From Bacteroidales bacterium (GTDB lineage Bacteria > Bacteroidota > Bacteroidia > Bacteroidales > P3), in contig JAITVC010000069.1 of NCBI GenBank assembly GCA_031286005.1, positions 1 through 7,109 on the forward strand: a stretch of 7,109 nt of DNA, given 5' to 3'. The notes under the pieces were generated by a model, which had not been told where the DNA came from, did not search any database, and was given only the letters and a program-made list of their open reading frames with translations. Below, piece by piece: positions 1 through 5,487 of this stretch. The position numbers were made by a program, and so were the translations under genes. Each line of letters starts with the position of its first letter. Positions within the stretch are counted from its first letter, which is position 1.

Positions 1-3000
1 CGTATTATCGGTTTGATGGTTTTGATGTGTATTTCAGTCGCAATGGGAAGAATTTAGCTTTGTACACGGCCTCTTACGTGCAGCACCATTTGTCGGAAAT
101 CGAACAATCCATCGGCGAAACCGTGTCCGACCAACTGCAATTTATCATCTTCAACCGACTTACGGATTATAAGCAAAGCAATATCGGCTATGTGGAAGAA
201 GAGAATTACAATTCGGGTGGTATCACTAAACTCAACGGCAGTAAGATGTTTTTGTTTTTCAGTGGCAATTATGTGGATTTTGAACGTCAAATTCGAGAAG
301 GCATAGCCGAAGTTTTAGTCAAGCAAGTGCTGTTCGGTACAAGTTTAGCCGCGCAAGTGAAGAACAACACCGTGATTACCCTTCCGCAATGGTTTGAATA
401 TGGCTTGGTGTCGTATTTTGCATCGCCGTGGAATACCGAATACGACGATATTTTGCGCGATGCCATGCTTTCGCGGAAGTATCGCTACATCGCTGCTTTA
501 GAAGGCGAAGATGCAAAGATGGCGGGACATTCGGTGTTTCGTTACATTGCCGAAACCTACGGCGAAAGTACCCTTTCCCGCATTTTGCGTGTTACGGCCA
601 CACAGCGGAAAGTGGATGCCGGATTGAAGTATTCGCTTAATATATCCTACAAGGAACTGATGAGGAATTGGCAGAAATACTATCTTGAAAATACGAAATT
701 TGAAGGCACTGCCGATGAGCCGGATGTGAAACAAGCGCTTCGGCGGGTGAAACAAAAAGAACGCAAGCACTCGCAATTCCGCCTTAATCCCGAAGGCGAT
801 AAAGTGGCTTATATTTCCAATGAAGTGGGGCGTGCCCGTGTGCATCTGCGTGATTTGAAGACTCGCAAACACAAGGTGGTAATGAGCATCGGCTATGCCA
901 TCAACGACCGGCCGGACTATACTTACCCCGCTTTGGCCTGGCATCCAAGAGGTGAGATATTGGCCATTGCAGCCGAACATAAAGGCCTCACAAGTTTGTA
1001 TCTCTATAATGTGAACACAGGGGAAGCCGATTGGCTCAACATGGAATTGCTCGACAAAATCCTGTCGATTGATTATGCGCCAAACGGTCGTGCGATGGTG
1101 ATTGCCGCCGTGCAAAACGGCTATTCGGATATTTTTCATTACAACACGGGGACGAATGTTTTGACGCCAATCACGAAGGATATATACGATGATGCCAATC
1201 CACGGTTCTTGAAGAACGGCACGCAGATTGCGTTTAGTTCCAATCGGCCGAACGATACGCTGAGGCGCAATCAGCGGTTTTCGCAAGCGCCGGTGCTGAA
1301 CCCAAACCACAATGTGTTTATTCACGACATGAATACTAAAAGCACAACTCTAATGCGGGTTACAAACGATTCGACTACTAATTTCTCGCATCCTATCGAA
1401 TACGACAACGGGATGTTTGCTTTCCTTACGGATGAATCGGGTGTGAATAATCGGGCATTGGGAATTATGGACAGTGTGGTGGCGAGTGTGGATACGGCTA
1501 TTCACTATCGATATGTAACCGATTACCGCACGGTAACCAACATGGATCGCCACATTCAAGGACACGACGTGAACCCGATTACGCAGGAATTGGCCGAACT
1601 TATCCGGCATAACAACAAAGACCGCCTAATTCGCCGTGATGCCGAGCCTGCGGAAAGCCTTGAAACCATTGTGCCCGCCAAAACCAAGTTTCGGTTATCC
1701 CAAGACTTGCTCCGCATTAAGAACCGCGAAGCACAACGCCTTCAAGATTCGTTGGAAATCGTGGAAACACAGCAACGAAACGGGCGATTGCGGTTGCATC
1801 AAGCCACCGTGAACAATATGGTGGACGAAATGACGGACGAAATCTTGCGGCTTGCCGAGCAGCAACGTCCTGCGAAGACAGACGAAAGTGTACCTTCACA
1901 AGTGGACTCGACGAACTTGGTGCAAACAGATTCGATTATGGCGTTGAACGATTCGATTGCCGTGCCGAATGATTCCGTGCGCCAACATTTGCGCGAGCGT
2001 TTGATACGGCTGTTAGGCCTCAATAAAAGCGGTATTGATACGATGAAACCAACCATCAATCCGAAACAACGTTTCTACAATGTGGAATATTCCATCAACG
2101 AAGCCACAACTCAACTCAGTTTTAGTTTTCTCAACAGTTCATATCAAGCGTTTACAGGTGGAGGCAGTCCGATTTATTTAAATCCCGGCGCAACCGGATT
2201 CTTAAAGATTGGGGCATCGGATTTGATGGAAAATCATCGCTTGGTGGCCGGCTATCGCATGTCGTTTGACCTCAGCAACAACGAATATATGTTGAGCTAT
2301 GAGAATTTGGAGCCTCGCACCGGCCGCCAATACGTGTTTCACCGGCAGTCGATAAGCGAGCAGTCGATAATTCAAAACACCTACGTCATCATCAAACAAA
2401 CCTCTCACAACGGTTATTTCATATTGAAACACCCGTTGACGGAAGTCCTGCTACTGAAAGGCACGGTGATAGGCCGTGCGGATAAACAAGTTGTAAAGTC
2501 GACAGGTAATTTGGGCCTCCTCCAGCCCGACAATTGGCAACTCTGGGGCGGTTTGCGTGGTGAGTTGGTGTATGACCACTCACGGAGTTTAGGCTCGAAC
2601 CTGCCTTTGGGCGCACGGGGCAAAGCGTTCTTTGAATATTACCAAAGTTTAACCGAAAAAGAAACCAGCATGTTTGTGGTAGGCGCCGATTATCGCCACT
2701 ACATGCGTATTTGGCGAACGTTTATTTGGGCTAACCGTGTGGCGGGAAGCACCTCGTTTGGCCAATCGAAACTGATTTATTACATGGGCGGCGTGGACGA
2801 TTGGCTCATACCCAAATTCAATCGGGATATTGTGATTGACCAAACGCAAAACTATGCCTACCAAACATTGGCCACCAGTATGCGTGGTTTCACGCAAAAC
2901 ATTCGCAACGGCAACTCGTTTGTGGTGCTGAGCAGCGAATTGCGGTTTCCGGTTATCGCCTGTTTGTTTGCCAAACCACTAAGCGCACAATGGCTGCAAA

Positions 3001-3272
3001 ACCTGCAACTCATCGGTTTTGTGGATGCAGGCTCGGCATGGGTGGGCGCCAATCCGTTTAATAAAAACAACGCCATCTACAAGAGAGAAATAGATATGGG
3101 CGATGTTCAAATCACGATAGAGAAAGATTTATTTCCATTTGTGGCCGGTGTGGGCTTTGGTTTGCGCACACAGTTGGCCGGTTATTTCATCCGTGTCGAC
3201 CGTGGAAACGGTATCGAGAACGGCTATTTCCAGAAACGGGTTTGGCATATTGCCTTTGGGTTTGATTTTTAG
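1..3272 (+). CDS. Outer-membrane fusion protein: degenerate zincin-like region, TolB-like propeller, Omp85-like barrel (5' partial)
   Basis: The frame is open from the left edge (codons from base 3), so the start and signal peptide lie outside; the GTG at 27 is only the first start-like codon. Residue numbers count from that GTG. Residues about 1-230 resemble the peptidase-MA/gluzincin fold of these proteins: the segment REGIAE (90-95) sits where HExxH would be, and LPQWFEYGL (119-127) resembles the later zincin segment, so catalytic histidines are absent. Residues about 245-480 contain at least five TolB/PD40-like strand repeats (for example around 250, 301, 346, 390 and 455). Residues about 550-665 form a charged, helix-prone linker ending in spaced Asp-Ser pairs. 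Residues about 685-1081 look like an Omp85/BamA-type barrel: the loop-6 motif MRGF (952-955), then ELRFPV (971-976), FVDAGSAW (998-1005), GVGFGLR (1041-1047), and a terminal phenylalanine as in outer-membrane barrels. The natural role (protein or lipid export/insertion, or envelope scaffold) is not established by the sequence. Confidence 0.88.
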   Translation, partial: YYRFDGFDVYFSRNGKNLALYTASYVQHHLSEIEQSIGETVSDQLQFIIFNRLTDYKQSNIGYVEEENYNSGGITKLNGSKMFLFFSGNYVDFERQIREGIAEVLVKQVLFGTSLAAQVKNNTVITLPQWFEYGLVSYFASPWNTEYDDILRDAMLSRKYRYIAALEGEDAKMAGHSVFRYIAETYGESTLSRILRVTATQRKVDAGLKYSLNISYKELMRNWQKYYLENTKFEGTADEPDVKQALRRVKQKERKHSQFRLNPEGDKVAYISNEVGRARVHLRDLKTRKHKVVMSIGYAINDRPDYTYPALAWHPRGEILAIAAEHKGLTSLYLYNVNTGEADWLNMELLDKILSIDYAPNGRAMVIAAVQNGYSDIFHYNTGTNVLTPITKDIYDDANPRFLKNGTQIAFSSNRPNDTLRRNQRFSQAPVLNPNHNVFIHDMNTKSTTLMRVTNDSTTNFSHPIEYDNGMFAFLTDESGVNNRALGIMDSVVASVDTAIHYRYVTDYRTVTNMDRHIQGHDVNPITQELAELIRHNNKDRLIRRDAEPAESLETIVPAKTKFRLSQDLLRIKNREAQRLQDSLEIVETQQRNGRLRLHQATVNNMVDEMTDEILRLAEQQRPAKTDESVPSQVDSTNLVQTDSIMALNDSIAVPNDSVRQHLRERLIRLLGLNKSGIDTMKPTINPKQRFYNVEYSINEATTQLSFSFLNSSYQAFTGGGSPIYLNPGATGFLKIGASDLMENHRLVAGYRMSFDLSNNEYMLSYENLEPRTGRQYVFHRQSISEQSIIQNTYVIIKQTSHNGYFILKHPLTEVLLLKGTVIGRADKQVVKSTGNLGLLQPDNWQLWGGLRGELVYDHSRSLGSNLPLGARGKAFFEYYQSLTEKETSMFVVGADYRHYMRIWRTFIWANRVAGSTSFGQSKLIYYMGGVDDWLIPKFNRDIVIDQTQNYAYQTLATSMRGFTQNIRNGNSFVVLSSELRFPVIACLFAKPLSAQWLQNLQLIGFVDAGSAWVGANPFNKNNAIYKREIDMGDVQITIEKDLFPFVAGVGFGLRTQLAGYFIRVDRGNGIENGYFQKRVWHIAFGFDF
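1905..1979 (+). repeat. Asp-Ser repeat linker inside the outer-membrane fusion protein
   Basis: The encoded linker has Asp-Ser pairs at residues 627, 635, 642 and 649, each followed by T, I or V, giving a 7-8 residue period. It lies between the helix-prone segment and the first predicted barrel strand. This looks like a flexible periplasmic spacer expanded by short in-frame duplication. No function beyond spacing can be read from it. Confidence 0.5.
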
Positions 3273-3294
3273 GCATATCCAACCTTTCGGGAAT

Positions 3295-3410
3295 CTTGCT
3301 ACAATAGTAGCAACCTTCACCGAGATGTCGGGCAGCCTTGCTACGACTTTAGCAACCTTCACCGAGACGTCGGACAGCCTTGCTGCAACCTTAGCAACCT
3401 TCACCAAACA
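3295..3410. repeat. Three 42-bp tandem repeats, each with a short dyad
   Basis: The CTTGCT landmark recurs at 3295, 3337 and 3379, exactly 42 bp apart. The shared core runs from CTTGCT through TAGCAACCTTCACC; the third copy decays after about 3405. Each unit holds an inverted repeat: TTGCTAC/GTAGCAA with a 4-nt loop (3296-3313), TTGCTA/TAGCAA with a 6-nt loop (3338-3355), and TTGCT/AGCAA (3380-3397). Between them, CCGA and TCGG form a second small dyad. The array begins 22 nt after the outer-membrane gene's stop. Forty-two is a multiple of three and the array is open on both strands, but I see no reason to call it coding. With no T-run after any dyad, it is not a typical intrinsic terminator. 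Confidence 0.8.
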
Positions 3411-3420
3411 TTCTGTACTC

Positions 3421-3460
3421 TATTTACCCTTAACCTTTTACCTTTAACTCCTAATTCACA
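3421..3460. repeat. Low-complexity TTAACC/TTTACC-type tract
   Basis: Imperfect copies of a 6-8 nt pyrimidine-rich word (TTACCC, TTAACC, TTTACC, TTTAACTCC) run head to tail between the 42-bp repeats and the promoter. It resembles the short-period spacer in the other intergenic region (4043-4080) in style but not in exact sequence. No gene or regulatory site is evident in it. Confidence 0.5.
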
Positions 3461-3484
3461 GCTCATATTTAAATTCGTTGAGGT

Positions 3485-3516
3485 CTTGCAGCGTTCACAA
3501 CTTTTTCGTATCTTTG
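3485..3516 (+). promoter_or_regulatory. Bacteroidetes-type promoter for the cysteine-rich gene
   Basis: CTTG at 3485-3488 matches TTG of the -33 element, and TATCTTTG at 3509-3516 matches TAnnTTTG of the -7 element used by the primary sigma factor of Bacteroidetes. The spacing between them is 20 nt, inside the usual 19-21. Transcription would start at about 3519-3523, giving a leader of roughly 140 nt before the ATG at 3665. No -7-like element of equal quality was noticed closer to the gene. Confidence 0.65.
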
Positions 3517-3520
3517 CAGC

Positions 3521-3646
3521 GGTTAATGATTGGCGAACAGTGGATAGAGGTTAGTGATCACTAATTTTAATATAGGTTTTGGTAATTAGTGGTATTTTTA
3601 GGTTAATTTCACACTTTCTGCTATTTGCTGTCGCCGGTCATGAAGC
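3521..3646 (+). promoter_or_regulatory. Structured 5' leader: long irregular hairpin
   Basis: Hand folding pairs TGATTGGCGAACAG (3527-3540) with CTGTCGCCGGTCA (3628-3640), with two G-U pairs and A3537 bulged. The same register continues through TGGATAG (3541-3547) with CTATTTG (3621-3627), then, across small mismatches, G3549-G3556 with C3612-T3619. Two or three further pairs below (A3526-T3641, T3524-A3643, T3523-A3644) carry the base of the stem to the predicted RNA 5' end. An apical hairpin, ATCACTAATT (3557-3566) with AATTAGTGGT (3584-3593), has a 17-nt loop. An 18-nt one-sided bulge (3594-3611) separates it from the lower stem on the 3' side. No T-run follows, so the RNA probably continues into the gene. 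This could be a cis-regulatory leader or a processed small RNA; I do not recognise a known class. Confidence 0.55.
3551..3591. promoter_or_regulatory. Perfect 14-bp palindrome plus a third half-site
   Basis: TTAGTGATCACTAA at 3551-3564 is a perfect palindrome. A further half-site, TTAGTG, lies at 3586-3591, and the related decamers GGTTAATGAT (3521-3530) and GGTTAGTGAT (3549-3558) differ at one base. Such a set can be a DNA operator for a dimeric regulator placed just downstream of the transcription start, or simply the arms of the RNA hairpin. The centre has no spare loop, so the complete palindrome cannot fold as an RNA hairpin by itself, which favours a DNA role for that part. Confidence 0.4.
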
Positions 3647-3664
3647 ATAACAATACTAATAAAT

Positions 3665-4024
3665 ATGGACTATAAAACCAAAGCCATAAACTGTGTTAAA
3701 GATACTGTATTACCCATACAAAGAAAACAGTTTGAAGAATGTGGTTGCTGTTTAGATGAACAGTATAAACGATATGGGAATACGGAGTTTCTTATTGCAA
3801 AAATTATTGAAGCCAGGCATGTCTATGAGATTGGTTATCCCGAATGTGTTTGCCCCGAAGTGTTGAGTGGAAAAGAAAAAGACCTGTCGCATTGCGAATG
3901 TTCGCGGCAGAGCATATTGTATATTCTCGGAAATTTGCTGCCTGATAAATCAATAAGCGTGGATATGATTGAAACCGTTTTAAGCGGAGCGCCAACGTGT
4001 CGCTTCAAGGTAACAGTAGAATAA
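3665..4024 (+). CDS. Small cysteine-rich protein of unknown function (119 aa)
   Basis: I do not recognise this protein with certainty. It has nine cysteines in 119 residues: C10, a C26/C28/C29 cluster, CxC at 61-63, CxC at 77-79, and C112. Paired CxC motifs 13 residues apart would suit a zinc or iron-sulfur site. The C-terminal half (CxC, then an amphipathic helix, acidic residues, a short loop and CRFKV at the end) is reminiscent of the ends of V4R/4-vinyl-reductase-like or ATC-hydrolase-like small-ligand-binding domains. That is a resemblance by eye only. There is no signal peptide or membrane segment, so it is probably cytoplasmic. The start is the ATG at 3665, preceded by an A/T-rich stretch without a Shine-Dalgarno, as is common in Bacteroidetes. 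It has its own promoter and a long hairpin leader, and converges on the minus-strand hydrolase gene 59 nt away. Confidence 0.75.
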   Translation: MDYKTKAINCVKDTVLPIQRKQFEECGCCLDEQYKRYGNTEFLIAKIIEARHVYEIGYPECVCPEVLSGKEKDLSHCECSRQSILYILGNLLPDKSISVDMIETVLSGAPTCRFKVTVE

Positions 4025-4042
4025 AGACCTCGTTGCCCTAAT

Positions 4043-4080
4043 AACTTTATAAACTTTCAAACTTTACAAACCTTATAAAC
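4043..4080. repeat. Degenerate 8-9 nt tandem repeat in the convergent spacer
   Basis: The words AACTTTAT, AAACTTTC, AAACTTTAC, AAACCTTAT and AAAC follow head to tail between the stops of the cysteine-rich gene and the GH28 gene. It is a simple-sequence spacer. No hairpin with a T-run was found here, so the terminators of both convergent genes remain unidentified. Confidence 0.6.
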
Positions 4081-4083
4081 CCC

Positions 4084-5466
4084 CTACGGTTGCGCCGAAG
4101 TGGGTGCTTCGCTCACTACGCCACCAATGCACACATTGTTCATCACAATATTGGTAGTATTGGTCAAACTTAAAGCAATTTTGGCGGTATCTATCATCAC
4201 ATTTTGGAAATAGATGTCGTGAATGGGTTTCTCCGAAAAGCCTTGAATCACGATGCCTGCAGCAGTGGCTCGCTTGCAAGTGATATTGCTGATGTGCACG
4301 TTGTGAATATCTGTAACGTGCCCTTCGCCTTGTCCGTGATAAAACGAGGTGATATAGAAACAATCTTCAACCTCATCAAGGGCCAAACTATCTACATAGA
4401 TATTGCGCATGTAGCCACCTCTATCGGGATTGGATTTGAGATAAATGCCTCGCTTGAGATAGCCGCTTGCCACACAATTTTCGACAAACACATTTTGCAC
4501 GCCGCCCGACATTTCACTGCCTATCACCACACCGTGAAGGCCTTTTAGGCGGCAATTGCGAATGATGATATTCTCGGAAGGGGTGTTTTGTGCCCGTCCT
4601 TCATGATCTCTTCCGGCTTTGATGGCCACATTATCGTCGCCATTGTCGAAATCTATATCTTCTATCAGAATATCGCTGGAATATTCGGGGTCGATGCCAT
4701 CATTGTTGATGTTGCGAGCCGTGAACTTCATGCTGCGAAAGGTTGCATTGGTTGATTTCAACACATGCACGCACCAAAACGGCGAATTGGTAACTGTGAT
4801 GCCTTCCATCAACAGATTCTTGCATTCAAAGAACTGCACAAATTGCGGGCGGAGATAATGGCCTTCGCCAAACACTCTCTCCTCAACGGGCACATTGGTG
4901 TGATTCATGTCTCGGCTCAAAGCTTGAGATTCGTTTTGCAATGTGCGCCACGTGGCAAAGGTTTCGGCGGCATTACCATTGATGGTGCCTTGCCCTATGA
5001 TGGAGATATTCTCTTTTTGATAGGCATAAATCAACGGACTATAGTTATACAAAAACGTGCCTTCCCAAGAAGTTTTCACCACAGGCAAATAATCTTTAGG
5101 GTCGGAACTAAACCATAGTGTTGCGCCCTTTTGCAAGTCCAAACACACATTGCTTTCCAAATGCAAGGGGCCTTTAACAAAGTAATTTCCTTCGGGAACG
5201 ACGATATGGATGCCACCTTTCTCTTCGGCCATTGCGAAGAGTTTCTGGAACACCGCTTTGTTGTCGAACAAGCTATCGCCCATGCCGCCGAAGTCGGTGA
5301 TGTTAGCCGTAAATTCGGGAACCTTTGGCGCCTTTATACGTTGCAAGATTTCGGATTTAAGTTTATCCGGATTGATGGGTTTTTGTTCTGCTTCTTTGGC
5401 CGTTTTATAAGCGAAGACAGCTATAAAGGCAACGAGAAGTCCTGCAAGAATGTGCTCCCTTTTCAT
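4084..5466 (-). CDS. Glycoside hydrolase family 28 (polygalacturonase-like), exported
   Basis: A right-handed beta-helix hydrolase that in its family cleaves alpha-galacturonosyl linkages in pectin (homogalacturonan, rhamnogalacturonan or xylogalacturonan) by inversion. At 460 residues it is full family length. Residues 1-19 form a signal sequence (basic start, hydrophobic 6-19) with a plausible signal-peptidase I site after VFA (17-19); there is no lipobox cysteine. ITDFGG (56-61) opens the fold. The GH28 catalytic pieces follow in order: NNDG (254-257, D256), GDDN with AIK (276-283, D277/D278), LHGVVIGSE (310-318, H311) and RGIYLKS (339-345, K344), followed by NPDRGG (346-351). The usual RIK triad reads Y-L-K, so its arginine is replaced by Y342. 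Repeated short strands with N/I/V ladders fit the helix. It lies 21 nt downstream of the dehydrogenase gene on the same strand, so it is probably co-transcribed. Substrate and endo/exo mode are not determined. Confidence 0.9.
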   Translation of the reverse strand: MKREHILAGLLVAFIAVFAYKTAKEAEQKPINPDKLKSEILQRIKAPKVPEFTANITDFGGMGDSLFDNKAVFQKLFAMAEEKGGIHIVVPEGNYFVKGPLHLESNVCLDLQKGATLWFSSDPKDYLPVVKTSWEGTFLYNYSPLIYAYQKENISIIGQGTINGNAAETFATWRTLQNESQALSRDMNHTNVPVEERVFGEGHYLRPQFVQFFECKNLLMEGITVTNSPFWCVHVLKSTNATFRSMKFTARNINNDGIDPEYSSDILIEDIDFDNGDDNVAIKAGRDHEGRAQNTPSENIIIRNCRLKGLHGVVIGSEMSGGVQNVFVENCVASGYLKRGIYLKSNPDRGGYMRNIYVDSLALDEVEDCFYITSFYHGQGEGHVTDIHNVHISNITCKRATAAGIVIQGFSEKPIHDIYFQNVMIDTAKIALSLTNTTNIVMNNVCIGGVVSEAPTSAQP

Positions 5467-5487
5467 GGTAGTAATCTTAATAATTCA

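Noticed and set aside
498..1325. A 275-codon open frame on the minus strand
   Set aside because: It lies wholly inside the outer-membrane fusion gene, which shows strong family motifs on the plus strand; the antisense translation shows no domain and looks like a codon-bias shadow.
3296..3313. Intrinsic terminator for the outer-membrane gene
   Set aside because: The 7-bp stem is weak (3 G-C pairs) and is followed by AACCTTCACC rather than a run of T.
3295..3420. CRISPR-like array
   Set aside because: The units are contiguous tandem copies without unique spacers, and only three are present.
3129..3447. Open frames on both strands across the 42-bp repeats (14-residue repeats in translation)
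   Set aside because: A 42-bp repeat is open in several frames simply because 42 is divisible by three. Both frames run back into the barrel gene and have no credible start.
3527..3640. MITE-like mobile element with terminal inverted repeats
   Set aside because: The inverted repeats continue inward almost throughout, there is no target-site duplication at the flanks, and the element sits exactly between a promoter and a gene. An RNA leader explains this better, although a mobile origin cannot be fully excluded.
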